From an uncultured Clostridia bacterium (GTDB taxonomy: Bacteria > Bacillota > Clostridia > Christensenellales > Borkfalkiaceae): a stretch of DNA of 13,304 bases. The position numbers and the translations under genes are program-made. The stretch spans positions 1 to 13,304 of the forward strand of contig CANREU010000027.1 of assembly GCA_947629725.1 (NCBI GenBank). Direction: 5' to 3'. Position 1 is the first letter of the stretch; each line of letters opens with the position of its first letter. The notes beneath the pieces were generated by a model. That model did no database searches, was not told where the DNA came from, and worked only from the letters and a program-made list of their open reading frames with translations. This document shows, piece by piece, positions 1 through 7,954 of the stretch.

Positions 1-1440
1 GGCCTCAAAGTCGGCTACGATTGGGGGAACGCCACCTTGACCGCGGCGGAGGCCGTCGTCATTCCCGCCTACCACAACGGCAAAAAGGTCGTCGAAGTGC
101 AGGGATATTACGAGGGCGAAACGGCGTCCGAGACCCGCTTTGCGGGCGCAACGTTCAAGACGGTCGCCGTGCCCAACACCGTGAAGAGCATCCCGACCTA
201 CACCTTCTTCGGCAACGAGGGGCTCGAAACCGCCTATATCGGCGGCGGCGCGCTCGGCGACGAAGTTTTCTCTTGCTCCACCGTGAAGAAAGCCTTCATC
301 AAGGCGCAGTCCATCGGCGATATGACGTTTACCTATACGTCGGACGGTAGCACCATGACTCCCTGTCCAATCGAGGAGGCGGAGATCGACTGCACGGGCG
401 CGATCGGCGGCTATACTTTCTATACCTGCCCCAACCTTGTCAAGGCAAAGATCGCGGGCGAAACCATCGGCGACTACACATTTTGTCAGTGCGCCGCCCT
501 CAAAGAGGCAGAGATCACACGCGGCACATTCGGAGGATCTGTCAAGGGAGCACGGACATTTCAGGAATGCAAGGCGCTCGAAAAGGTGACCCTTCCCGAG
601 GACCTTTCCGCCATTCCCACAAAAATGTTTTATTTCTGCACCCATCTGCGGGAGTGCGACATTCCCGAGACGGTGACGGAGATCGGCGACTATGCTTTCG
701 ACGAGTGCCGCCATCTCATCCGCGTCACCCTCCCCGCGGGTCTGCAGACGGTGGGAGAAGACGCCTTCAAACTGTGCGGACGGCTCGCCGAGATCTGCAA
801 CCTCTCCGAACTCGAGTTTGAACCGCACACCGAGGATCCCGCGAACGAAGTTTCCTTCCTCGGCGTCTACACCGAGGTCATCGTCACTGAAAAATCGCAG
901 ATGGGGACGTTCACGGAAAAGGACGATTTCCTCTTCTACAAGTCCGCGGCGGGAAAGAACTACCTCGTCTGCTACGACGGCAACACCGCCGACCTTACCC
1001 TCCCCGCTGCCGCGCCCGACGGCTCGAAGTATGTCGTCCACGGATACGCGTTCGACACGTTGGATTTCGACCTCACTTCCGTGACGCTCGGGGACGGCGT
1101 GACCGCGCTCGGCTACGGGGCGTTCAGCAGCTGCAAGAAACTCACGTCCTTTACGTTTGGGAACAGCCTCGAAAGCATCGGCGATTTCTGCTTCAACAGT
1201 ACCCCCCTTCTCACGGAAGTCACCCTTCCCGCAAGCCTCAACTATATCGGCAATAAGGCATTCTGGACAAACGACCCCGCAAAAGGTCTCCAAAGGGCGA
1301 CCTTCGCCGAGCCGACGGGCTGGACGCGCAGCGGAGATTCGAGGACGCCCGTCGGCCTCTCCGACCCCGTGCAGAACGCGCAATACCTCGCGCACACCAA
1401 AGGCGAATTGACCAGCTATTGGCAGCGCACAACGGACTGA
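1..1440 (+). CDS. BspA-like leucine-rich-repeat protein, 5' end outside the window
   Basis: The reading frame is open from the first base and ends at TGA 1438-1440, so the N-terminus and any signal peptide are missing. A TTG at 37 is in frame, but coding sequence continues upstream of it, so it is not the start. The 479 visible residues contain repeats of the LRR_5 / BspA type, with the pattern L..v.lP..l..IG..aF..c: for example DIPETVTEIGDYAFDECRHL, VTLPAGLQTVGEDAFKLC and VTLPASLNYIGNKAFW. Two repeat blocks are separated by a linker of roughly 60 residues containing FLFYKSAAGKNYLVCYDGN, a linker type often seen in this family. BspA-like proteins are usually secreted or surface-attached and involved in adhesion. 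No LPxTG motif or C-terminal membrane anchor is visible, so attachment, if any, must be N-terminal. The specific ligand is unknown. Confidence 0.88.
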   Translation, partial: GLKVGYDWGNATLTAAEAVVIPAYHNGKKVVEVQGYYEGETASETRFAGATFKTVAVPNTVKSIPTYTFFGNEGLETAYIGGGALGDEVFSCSTVKKAFIKAQSIGDMTFTYTSDGSTMTPCPIEEAEIDCTGAIGGYTFYTCPNLVKAKIAGETIGDYTFCQCAALKEAEITRGTFGGSVKGARTFQECKALEKVTLPEDLSAIPTKMFYFCTHLRECDIPETVTEIGDYAFDECRHLIRVTLPAGLQTVGEDAFKLCGRLAEICNLSELEFEPHTEDPANEVSFLGVYTEVIVTEKSQMGTFTEKDDFLFYKSAAGKNYLVCYDGNTADLTLPAAAPDGSKYVVHGYAFDTLDFDLTSVTLGDGVTALGYGAFSSCKKLTSFTFGNSLESIGDFCFNSTPLLTEVTLPASLNYIGNKAFWTNDPAKGLQRATFAEPTGWTRSGDSRTPVGLSDPVQNAQYLAHTKGELTSYWQRTTD

Positions 1441-1687
1441 CCTTCTCCAAGCCTTCCCCCCCTTGAGGGGGGGAAGGCTTGCGGGACGCGGCGGCTCCAA
1501 AGAAAGCCCTCCCCCTACGTGAGGGGGAGGGGTAGGGGTGAGGGTTCGCCCACGGTGTTGCAAATTGCCCCTCATCCGTCCCCTGCGGGGACACCTTCCC
1601 CCCCCGAGGGGGGGAAGGCTTGTGGCGAACGTGAGGGGGAGGGCTTTCTTTGGAGCCGTCCCCTCCCGAGGAAGGATAAGGCTTATC
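1441..1687. repeat. Cluster of GC-rich palindromes between convergent genes
   Basis: This gap holds no credible gene. It contains a run of perfect hairpins: 1449-1480 (14-bp arms, TTGA loop), 1507-1531 (9-bp arms), 1578-1592 (6-bp arms, TGC loop) and 1594-1618 (11-bp arms, CGA loop). Runs of C and G flanked by CCTT/AAGG recur. The segment 1492-1658 is additionally bounded by a perfect inverted repeat (separate entry). The look is that of REP/BIME-like dispersed intergenic repeats. No transposase or coding sequence accompanies them. Confidence 0.75.
1492..1658. repeat. 167-bp element bounded by a 24-bp perfect inverted repeat
   Basis: Positions 1492-1515, beginning CGGCTCCAAAGAAAG, are the exact reverse complement of 1635-1658, ending CTTTCTTTGGAGCCG. 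The arms enclose about 119 bp that themselves carry smaller palindromes. This could be a MITE-like or composite REP element. No target-site duplication is obvious and there is no coding sequence inside. The inverted repeat is seen directly; the mobile-element reading is inference. Confidence 0.55.
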
Positions 1688-1719
1688 AAAAAAGCGCTCC
1701 GAAAGCGGAGCGCTTTTTT
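1688..1719. terminator. Bidirectional intrinsic terminator between the LRR gene and thrC
   Basis: A perfect 14-bp stem, AAAAAAGCGCTCCG (1688-1701), with loop AAAG, pairs with CGGAGCGCTTTTTT (1706-1719). Because the stem starts with six A and ends with six T, it gives a T-tract in both directions, which suits the two convergent genes that flank it. Confidence 0.93.
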
Positions 1720-1747
1720 CATTCATTTCCGTTTTTCCGACCCCATG

Positions 1748-3238
1748 TCATAAAAACTTCATGAGCTCGTCAAACATCTTGTCCGCCGAAACGGTCGTTT
1801 TGAAGCGTATCGGCTTATAGCGCACCGACTTGATCGCCTCGGGCACCTTCATCGCCGTGAGAAGATTGATGCGCTTCACGCCCTTGAAGGAGTCCTTCAC
1901 GTCGTTCCCCGTGAGGGCGTACAACACGTCCTGCGGGCACTTGTAGGGGCTCGCCGTGGAGACGACGACCAGCTTCCTCTTTTCGGCGGACGGGTCGTCT
2001 TCCCGCTTCTTTTCGTATTGCTCCGCGACGTGCATGGCGACCCCCGTGTGGGTATCCATCGGGTAGCCGTATTCGGTGAAGAACTCATAGACGCACTCCA
2101 CCGTGTCGTCCTCGCTCGTCCAGCCCGCGCAGAAATTCTCCTTGAGTTCTTTGAGTTCCTCGGCGCGGAGGGTGTATCGGCCCGTCTGCGCGAGGGACCG
2201 CATGCGCTCCGCCGTAAGGGCGGCGTCCCGTCCCGAGAGCTCGAAGATGAGCCGCTCGAGGTTGGAGGAGACGAGAATATCCATCGAGGGGGACATCGTG
2301 CGGTAGAAGGGGCGCTTCCTGTCGTAAGTGCCCGTGCGGAAGAAATCGGTGAGGACGTTGTTGGTGTTGGAGGCGCAGATGAGGGTGCCGACGGGGAGCC
2401 CCATCTTCTTTGCATAGTACCCCGCGAGGATGTTGCCGAAGTTGCCCGTGGGCACGGCGAAGTCCACCCTGTCCCCCATCGCGATCTGATCGGAGGAAAC
2501 GAGGTCGAGATAGGCGGAGAAATAGTAGCAGATCTGCGGGGCGAGCCGCCCGAAGTTGATGGAGTTCGCCGAGGAGATGACGTACCCCTTTTCGGCGATC
2601 GAAGAGCGGCATTTTTCGCTCCCCATGATCTTTTTTACGCCCGTCTGGCAGTCGTCGAAGTTGCCGCGCACGGCGGTGACGGAGACGTTCTCCCCGTCCT
2701 GCGTGCACATCTGGAGCTTTTGCATCTTGGAGACGCCGTCCTCGGGGTAGAACACGGCGATCTTCACGCCTTCCTTATCCGCAAAACTCTCGAGGGCGGC
2801 CTTGCCCGTGTCGCCGCTCGTCGCCGTGAGGATGAGGATCTTCTCCTTCACGCCGCAAAGCTCGCACCCCTTGCGGAGGAGGTAGGGAAGCACGGAGAGC
2901 GCCATATCCTTGAAGGCGCAGGTGGGGCCGTGGAAGAGCTCGAGGATGAAGGTGCCGTTCTCCACCTTCACGAGGGGAGCGGGGTCCCCGTCCTCGAAGG
3001 AGGAATACGCCTTTTTGAGCTCTTCGAGGAGCTCCTCTTCGGGGTATTCGCCGAAGTATTTTTTGAGGATGAGGGCGGCGCGCTCGGGGTAGTCCATGCC
3101 GAGCATCTCCTCCATCTCCGCGGGCGTGACCTGCGGGAAGGAGGCGGGGACGAACAGACCGCCGTCTTCCGCGATGCCCTTTACGACCGCTTCCGCGCCC
3201 GTTACTTTCCCCTCTCCTCTCGTGCCGATGAATTCCAT
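1748..3238 (-). CDS. thrC: Threonine synthase
   Basis: This 496-residue protein is predicted to be cytoplasmic threonine synthase, which converts O-phosphohomoserine and water to threonine and phosphate using pyridoxal phosphate. The N-terminus (GIAEDGGLFVPASFP) is the family's GLA.DGGLF.P motif. The lysine in FHGPTCAFKDMA (about K110) is the expected PLP Schiff-base residue. TATSGDTGKAA (about 139-148) and PTGNFGNILAGY match the phosphate-binding and glycine-rich segments of the fold-type II enzyme. Length fits the long bacterial ThrC form. Start ATG 3236-3238 is preceded by AAAGGAG six bases upstream. It lies 76 bp downstream of the P-loop ATPase gene on the same strand and has no obvious promoter of its own, so it is probably co-transcribed with that gene. 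It ends at the bidirectional terminator at 1688-1719. Confidence 0.96.
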   Translation of the reverse strand: MEFIGTRGEGKVTGAEAVVKGIAEDGGLFVPASFPQVTPAEMEEMLGMDYPERAALILKKYFGEYPEEELLEELKKAYSSFEDGDPAPLVKVENGTFILELFHGPTCAFKDMALSVLPYLLRKGCELCGVKEKILILTATSGDTGKAALESFADKEGVKIAVFYPEDGVSKMQKLQMCTQDGENVSVTAVRGNFDDCQTGVKKIMGSEKCRSSIAEKGYVISSANSINFGRLAPQICYYFSAYLDLVSSDQIAMGDRVDFAVPTGNFGNILAGYYAKKMGLPVGTLICASNTNNVLTDFFRTGTYDRKRPFYRTMSPSMDILVSSNLERLIFELSGRDAALTAERMRSLAQTGRYTLRAEELKELKENFCAGWTSEDDTVECVYEFFTEYGYPMDTHTGVAMHVAEQYEKKREDDPSAEKRKLVVVSTASPYKCPQDVLYALTGNDVKDSFKGVKRINLLTAMKVPEAIKSVRYKPIRFKTTVSADKMFDELMKFL

Positions 3239-3262
3239 GCTTCTCCTTTTTCAAAGTCCAAA

Positions 3263-3284
3263 CGTCCCGCGGGGGCGCGGGACG
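3263..3284 (-). other. GC hairpin in the gap upstream of thrC
   Basis: A perfect 9-bp stem, CGTCCCGCG with loop CCCC and CGCGGGACG on the minus strand, sits between the P-loop ATPase stop and the thrC Shine-Dalgarno sequence. Only a short mixed T-rich stretch follows it, so a full terminator is unlikely. It could stabilise or partly attenuate the thrC part of the transcript. Confidence 0.4.
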
Positions 3285-3314
3285 GTGGAACGACGGATGG
3301 TGTTTTTTCTTCTC

Positions 3315-3722
3315 TCAAAGGTATTTCTTCGCGAAATCGGGAAGTTCCTCTTCCGCACAGCTGCAGGTGATCCACAGCTGGATGTTGCGCAGGTCGGAGA
3401 CTTTCTCCAGCATGTAGAAGAGCTGCGCCATGTCCTTTATCGCCTTGCCCGCGATGCGCGCCACGCCGTCCACAAAGACGTATTCGTTGTCGTAGCTGCC
3501 CGCGATGACGCCCTTGATGAACCCGCAGAGCGCGTCCTCTCCCGCGACCGCATAGTCCGTGACGTCGATAAAGCGGATGTTGCGGTTCACATCGTACATA
3601 TATCTCTTGGTATCGGTGACGAAAATCAAGTGTCCTTTGGCGACGGCGACCGAATCGTTCGCGATCTCTATCATCCTCTTCGTCTTGCCGCTGCCCTTCG
3701 GTCCGCAAATGATTTTGATCAT
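3315..3722 (-). CDS. Small P-loop ATPase conserved in Clostridia, function unknown
   Basis: This 135-residue protein begins MIKIICGPKGSGKTKRM, in which GPKGSGKT (residues 7-14) is a Walker A nucleotide-binding loop. YVFVDG, in the middle of the protein, resembles a Walker B strand ending in aspartate. The first 60 residues are predicted alternating strands and helices; no membrane segment or DNA-binding motif is seen. Similar short proteins in Clostridia are sometimes labelled ATPase or, misleadingly, PilT-like; nothing here supports a pilus role. The start ATG 3720-3722 has a full AGGAGG Shine-Dalgarno five bases upstream, and a consensus promoter lies at 3762-3790. It is first in a likely two-gene transcript with thrC. 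ATP or other nucleotide binding is well supported; the cellular role is unknown. Confidence 0.8.
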   Translation of the reverse strand: MIKIICGPKGSGKTKRMIEIANDSVAVAKGHLIFVTDTKRYMYDVNRNIRFIDVTDYAVAGEDALCGFIKGVIAGSYDNEYVFVDGVARIAGKAIKDMAQLFYMLEKVSDLRNIQLWITCSCAEEELPDFAKKYL

Positions 3723-3761
3723 GGTATCCTCCTAAATATGCCTTACGGCTTGATTATCCTT

Positions 3762-3790
3762 ATTATACAAATATTCCTTCCCTTTTTCAA
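3762..3790 (-). promoter_or_regulatory. Sigma-A promoter for the P-loop ATPase gene and probably thrC
   Basis: On the minus strand, TTGAAA (3785-3790) and TATAAT (3762-3767) are separated by exactly 17 bp. The -10 box is about 40 bp upstream of the start codon at 3722. The -35 box lies in a small CCCTT-GAAA-AAGGG hairpin just downstream of the aminotransferase gene. Confidence 0.82.
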
Positions 3791-3824
3791 GGGGTTTCGC
3801 AAAATTTAAGAAAATAATTTTCTC

Positions 3825-5021
3825 TCACGCGAGAGACATGAGAAAATCGTCGATACGGTCGAGCCCCTCGAGCATGTCGTCCATCGCGAGGGAATAGGAG
3901 AGCCGCACGCAGTCGTCGGCGCCGAACGCCCCGCCGGGGACGACCGCGACCTTCGCCGCCTCCAAAAGCGCCTCCGAAAAACTCACCGAGTCGTGGATGA
4001 GCTTGTCGCCGAACCTCTTCCCGTATACCCCGCTCACGACGAGCATGGCGTAGAACGCCCCCTCGGGGATGACGCAGTAGGCGTCCTTCATGTCCGAGAC
4101 GCGCTCGATCATCGCGAGCCGCCGCCGCGCGAACCGCCCCACCATCTCGTCGACCGCCGCCTCGGGATAGGTGAGGGCCTTGAGCGCCGCGTATTGCGCG
4201 ATGGAGTTGGGGTTGCTCGTCGCATGGCTCTGGAAGGAGTCGATCGCCCGCGCGACTTCGGGGGGCGCGGCGAGATACCCGATGCGCCAGCCCGTCATCG
4301 CATACGTCTTGGAGACGCCGTTCACGGTGACGGTGCGCGCCTTCATCCTCTCCGAACATGCCGCAAAGGAGAAGGGTTTTGTGACCCCATATACGAGTTT
4401 TTCGTAAATTTCGTCGGAGAGCACCCAGATGCCCGCCTCCTCGCACACCTCCGCGAGGGCGCGCACCTCCTCCTCCGAATACACCGCCCCCGTGGGATTG
4501 TTGGGGGAGTTGAAGAGGAAAAGTTTGGTCCTCGGGGTGATGGCGGCGCGGAGCTGTTCTGGGGTTATCTTGAACCCCGTTTTCTTGCTCGCCCGCACGA
4601 AGACGGGCGTCCCGCCGCAAACTTTCACGACCTCGGGATAGGTGAGCCAATAGGGCGCGGGGATGATGACCTCGTCCCCCTCGTCGACGAGCGCAAAGCA
4701 CACGTTGAAGATGGAGTGCTTCGCCCCGTTGGAGACGACGATCTGGGAGGGCTCGTATTCGAGCCCGTTGTCCCGCAAGAACTTCGCGCAGATGGCGCGG
4801 CGCAGTTCGATGAGCCCCGCGGAGGGGGTGTATTTGGTGTGGCCCGCCTTGATCGCCTCCACCGCCGCGTCCGAAATGTAGCCCGGCGTGGAGAAGTCGG
4901 GCTCGCCGACGCCGAAGGAGATGACCTTCTCCCCCGCCGCCTTCATCGACTTCGCCTTCGCGCTGATCGCAAGGGTCTGCGAGGGCGAGATGCTCCTGAT
5001 CCGCTTTGCAAGTGTTTCCAT
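3825..5021 (-). CDS. aspC: Aspartate aminotransferase, class I/II fold, subgroup Ib-like
   Basis: This 398-residue PLP enzyme probably interconverts aspartate and 2-oxoglutarate with oxaloacetate and glutamate in the cytoplasm. Characteristic features in order are ISFGVGEPDFSTP (about 34-46), the KYTPSAGL substrate region (63-70), PAPYWLTYPE (121-130), NSPNNPTGAVYS (171-182), SDEIYEKLVYG (202-212), the PLP lysine in NGVSKTYAMTGWRIGYLA (about K238) and the carboxylate-binding arginine in VRLSYS (about R373). The pattern suits the Ib group found in Bacillus and Thermus rather than E. coli AspC; the symbol reflects the reaction, and other amino acceptors are possible. Start ATG 5019-5021 has GAGG nine bases upstream. 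It follows prfA by only six bases, so it is probably co-transcribed with prmC-prfA. Its product feeds the aspartate family of amino acids, of which threonine (thrC nearby) is a member. Confidence 0.92.
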   Translation of the reverse strand: METLAKRIRSISPSQTLAISAKAKSMKAAGEKVISFGVGEPDFSTPGYISDAAVEAIKAGHTKYTPSAGLIELRRAICAKFLRDNGLEYEPSQIVVSNGAKHSIFNVCFALVDEGDEVIIPAPYWLTYPEVVKVCGGTPVFVRASKKTGFKITPEQLRAAITPRTKLFLFNSPNNPTGAVYSEEEVRALAEVCEEAGIWVLSDEIYEKLVYGVTKPFSFAACSERMKARTVTVNGVSKTYAMTGWRIGYLAAPPEVARAIDSFQSHATSNPNSIAQYAALKALTYPEAAVDEMVGRFARRRLAMIERVSDMKDAYCVIPEGAFYAMLVVSGVYGKRFGDKLIHDSVSFSEALLEAAKVAVVPGGAFGADDCVRLSYSLAMDDMLEGLDRIDDFLMSLA

Positions 5022-5027
5022 CGCGTG

Positions 5028-6098
5028 TTACCTCTGTCCGTCGCCCGAGGAAAGGCGGCGCTCCGTCTCCGCGCGGGCGAGCGCTTCGACGAGTTCGTCG
5101 AGCCCGCCCGAGAGGACCTCCTCCATGTTGTGCAGGGAGAGCCCGATCCTGTGGTCGGTGATCCTGTCCTGCGGGAAATTGTAGGTACGGATGCGCTCGC
5201 TCCTGTCCCCCGTGCCGACGAGGCTCCTGCGGTTTTCCGCCTCCGCCCCGGCGGCGCGCGAGTTGTAGTAGTCGTAGAGACGGGCCTTCAGAACGCGGAA
5301 CGCCTTCTCCTTGTTTTTGAGCTGGCTCCTCTCGTCCTGGCAGGTGACGACGATCCCCGTCGGAAAGTGGGTGAGGCGGATGGCGGTCTCCGTCTTGTTG
5401 ACCTTCTGCCCGCCCGCGCCCGAGGAACGGAAGAGATCGACGCGCACGTCCTTCTCGTCGATCTGCACCTCCACCTCCTCCGCTTCGGGGAGGACGGCGA
5501 CCGTGCACGTCGAGGTGTGGATGCGCCCCTGCGACTCCGTTTCGGGGACCCGCTGCACGCGGTGCACCCCGCTCTCGTATTTCAGATTTTTATAGGCGCC
5601 CGCGCCGCGCACGTTGACGACCGCCTCTTTCACGCCGCCGAGCTCGGTCTCGTTGAGGTCCACGACCTCCCAGCCGTAGCGCTTCCTCTCCGCGTACCCC
5701 ATGTACATGCGGTAGAGCTCGTAGGCAAAGAGCGCCGCTTCCTCGCCGCCCGCGCCCGCGCGGATCTCCAAAACGCACCCGCGCCCGTCGTTCTTATCTT
5801 TGGGAAGGAGGAGGGCGTTGAGCTTTTTCTTCTCCTCTTCGAGCTCCCGCTTGAGGCGGTATCCCTCTTCGAGGAGGAGCTCCTTCATCTCCCCCGTCTC
5901 CCCCTCCGCCTCCGAAAAGGCGGCGTTCATCTCCTCTTCCCGTTTGAGACAGGAGAGGCGGCACTCCGCGACCGTTTCGAGCTCCGCCCGCTCTTTGGCG
6001 AGCGCCTGCCACCGCGCGGGGTCCGAAAAAACGGCGGGATCGGAGAGCTGTTCCCCGATCTCCTCATACCGCCGCACGATCTCGTCCACCTTCTCCAT
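5028..6098 (-). CDS. prfA: Peptide chain release factor 1
   Basis: This 356-residue factor recognises UAA and UAG stop codons in the ribosomal A site and triggers release of the finished peptide. The GGQ catalytic motif is in SSGAGGQKVNKTETAIR (GGQ about 229-231). The stop-codon motif is P-E-T in VQRVPETESQGRIHTS (about 185-187), the PxT form diagnostic of RF1 rather than the SPF of RF2. The N-terminal part is a charged helical domain typical of class I factors, and the length matches the family. Start ATG 6096-6098 is one base after the stop of the DUF1385-PrmC gene, so translation is probably coupled. The glutamine of its GGQ motif is the expected substrate of the PrmC domain encoded immediately upstream. 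Confidence 0.97.
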   Translation of the reverse strand: MEKVDEIVRRYEEIGEQLSDPAVFSDPARWQALAKERAELETVAECRLSCLKREEEMNAAFSEAEGETGEMKELLLEEGYRLKRELEEEKKKLNALLLPKDKNDGRGCVLEIRAGAGGEEAALFAYELYRMYMGYAERKRYGWEVVDLNETELGGVKEAVVNVRGAGAYKNLKYESGVHRVQRVPETESQGRIHTSTCTVAVLPEAEEVEVQIDEKDVRVDLFRSSGAGGQKVNKTETAIRLTHFPTGIVVTCQDERSQLKNKEKAFRVLKARLYDYYNSRAAGAEAENRRSLVGTGDRSERIRTYNFPQDRITDHRIGLSLHNMEEVLSGGLDELVEALARAETERRLSSGDGQR

Positions 6099-6099
6099 A

Positions 6100-7935
6100 T
6101 CAAAACCCGATCTTCACGAACCGCTCCACGCCCGCGAGGTCCTTCACGATCATGGCGTAGTCGCAGCGCGTCTTGCTTTGGAAGAGCTTCACGATCTCCC
6201 GCGCCTGCCCCTCCCCGCACTCGAGGATGAGCATCCCGCCGCGGGCGACATAGCGCGACGCCTTCTCGGCGATGCGGCGGTAGAGATCCATGCCGTCCTC
6301 CCCCCCGTCGAGGGCGAGGGCGGGCTCGAAATCGCGCACCTCCTTTGGGAGGGACTTCATCTCCCCGCTCTTCACATAGGGCGGATTTGCCGTGATGAGG
6401 TTGAATTTTCCGTGGATGCCCGCAAAGAGGTCGGCCTTCACGAAGTTGATGTTCGCCTTGTTGAGACGGGCGTTCTCCCGCGCGACCTCGAGGGCGTCCT
6501 CCGAAATATCGGAGGCGGTGATCTTCACCGTCCTGTCCTTTGCGGTCTCACAGGCGACGGCGATCGCGATGGCGCCGCTGCCCGTGCACAGGTCGAGCAT
6601 GCTGTCGCCGTCCTTGAGGGCGCCGACCGCCTGCCGCACGAGGATCTCCGTCTCGGGGCGGGGAATGAGCACCCGCTCGTCGACTTTGAAGGTGTATCCG
6701 TAGAACTCGGTGTCGCCGAAGACGTACCAAAGGGGCCTGCCCGTGAGGCGCTCCTCGAAGAGGGAGAGGATCTTCTTGCAGTCCGGCCGCTTGATGACCC
6801 TGTCCTCGCGGAGGGCGCTGCGCGGGATATTGAGGACGAGGCTGACGATCCACTCCGCGTCCGCTCCCTCGATCCCCTTCTGCACGAACGCGTTTTTCAT
6901 CATGGGGAGGAGCTTGGAGAGCTTGGTCTCCGTTGCGACCGTCTTTTCGGGGGACTCGGGATCGTCGTCCATCTCCTTCGCCTTGTTGAACGCCGCGATG
7001 GCGCACTCGATCATGCTCTCGTCGGGCTCCGCCGTCGTGAGCGTCTGCAAGAGGTACCCCGGCGCCTTGAAGGGCAGGAGGATGGGAGACGAGGAGAGCG
7101 AGAGAAGTTTGAGAACTTCGTAGGAGATCCCCGCCACGAAGGGCAGAAGGAGGAGCCGCACGAAGAGGGAGATGAACCGCCCGAGGATGTCGTTGATGTG
7201 CGCGTACTCATAGAGCATGTCGAGCGGGATGCCCGCGAGGGCGAACACGAGGATGGAGACGACGAGCACGATGAAGATGAAGGTCGTCCCGCACCTGTCG
7301 TGCAGGCGGGAGCACTTCTTCACGTTCCCGACGGTGAGCGGGAGCCCGTACTCATAGCAGTTGATGGTCTTATGCTCGGCGCCGTGGTAGCGGTAGGTCT
7401 CCCGCAGCGACTTAAAGCACAGCGTAAACAGGATGTAGAGGAAGAAAATGACGAGGCGGAAGCCCCCCTCGATGAGATAGTACCACACGCGGTAGGGCTC
7501 TAAAATGACGGGCGCCTTGTCCGCGATGAGCTCCGTGAAGAGGAGGGGGCAGAAGATGAAGAGGGCGACGGCGAGGATGACGCCGAACACCGTGGCAAAG
7601 CCCGTCACGATGTCGCCGAGGCTCACCTTCCACTTCTTTTCCAGCCATTTGGAGAACTTGGAGGGCTCTTCGTCCTCGGGGATGGCGATCTCGGAGGAAC
7701 GCAAGAGGCACTGCATCCCCCCGAAGAGGGAGGAGCAGAAGTTCACGACGCCGCGCACAAAGGGAACGCGGGCGATCTTCTTGCGCTTTTCGGGCGGAGT
7801 GAGCCGCTTCGCCTCGAGCTGGAGCTCGCCGTCGTCGTCGCGCACGGCAAGCGCCATGCCGCTCTTCCCGCGCATCATGACGCCGCGGATCACCGCCTGT
7901 CCGCCGATATAGGTCCTGTTTGTCTTTTTCTTCAT
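6100..7935 (-). CDS. prmC: Fusion of a DUF1385 (YqhQ) membrane protein with PrmC, the release-factor glutamine methyltransferase
   Basis: One uninterrupted frame encodes two complete family members. Residues about 8-320 match DUF1385/YqhQ: TYIGGQAVIRGVMMRG at the start, four hydrophobic segments (about 110-136, 150-175, 217-241, 255-275), the conserved YHGAEHKTINCYE (about 183-195) and HDRCGTTF (about 212-219) that suggest metal binding, and the usual ending PGYLLQTLTTAEPDESMIE. Residues about 336-611 are a full-length PrmC: helical N-terminal domain, IPRPETEILV, the SAM loop DLCTGSGAIAIA and the catalytic NPPY (about 517-520), which transfers methyl to the GGQ glutamine of release factors. 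Start chosen is ATG 7933-7935, closest to the conserved N-terminus; ATG 7951-7953 and TTG 7960-7962 are in-frame alternatives and none has a good Shine-Dalgarno. prfA begins one base after the stop. Residue numbers count from the chosen ATG. Confidence 0.9.
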   Translation of the reverse strand: MKKKTNRTYIGGQAVIRGVMMRGKSGMALAVRDDDGELQLEAKRLTPPEKRKKIARVPFVRGVVNFCSSLFGGMQCLLRSSEIAIPEDEEPSKFSKWLEKKWKVSLGDIVTGFATVFGVILAVALFIFCPLLFTELIADKAPVILEPYRVWYYLIEGGFRLVIFFLYILFTLCFKSLRETYRYHGAEHKTINCYEYGLPLTVGNVKKCSRLHDRCGTTFIFIVLVVSILVFALAGIPLDMLYEYAHINDILGRFISLFVRLLLLPFVAGISYEVLKLLSLSSSPILLPFKAPGYLLQTLTTAEPDESMIECAIAAFNKAKEMDDDPESPEKTVATETKLSKLLPMMKNAFVQKGIEGADAEWIVSLVLNIPRSALREDRVIKRPDCKKILSLFEERLTGRPLWYVFGDTEFYGYTFKVDERVLIPRPETEILVRQAVGALKDGDSMLDLCTGSGAIAIAVACETAKDRTVKITASDISEDALEVARENARLNKANINFVKADLFAGIHGKFNLITANPPYVKSGEMKSLPKEVRDFEPALALDGGEDGMDLYRRIAEKASRYVARGGMLILECGEGQAREIVKLFQSKTRCDYAMIVKDLAGVERFVKIGF

Positions 7936-7954
7936 TGCCCGATTTGCATACATT

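Noticed and set aside
37..39. TTG as the start codon of the LRR gene.
   Set aside because: The same frame is open to base 1 with plausible coding sequence and no Shine-Dalgarno lies before 37, so the true start is outside the window.
1441..1687. The C/G-tract hairpins as additional intrinsic terminators.
   Set aside because: They lack T-tracts on either strand and recur in other intergenic regions, so they fit dispersed repeats better; only 1688-1719 qualifies as a terminator.
1441..1687. A CRISPR array, because of the regular short repeats.
   Set aside because: Repeat units differ in sequence and length, and there are no equal-sized unique spacers or cas genes.
2018..3370. A 450-codon + strand open frame opposite thrC.
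   Set aside because: It is the mirror frame of a confidently identified threonine synthase and has no motifs or ribosome-binding site.
3993..6230. A 745-codon + strand open frame opposite the aminotransferase, prfA and the 3' part of the fusion gene.
   Set aside because: It is antisense to three well-recognised genes, is rich in repetitive R, H, E and L typical of the reverse frame of GC-rich DNA, and resembles no protein family.
6900..6990. A frameshift or missed stop joining two separate genes (DUF1385 and prmC).
   Set aside because: The frame is continuous with a sensible linker, both domains are intact, and no Shine-Dalgarno precedes the internal ATG codons near residue 346; treated as a true fusion.
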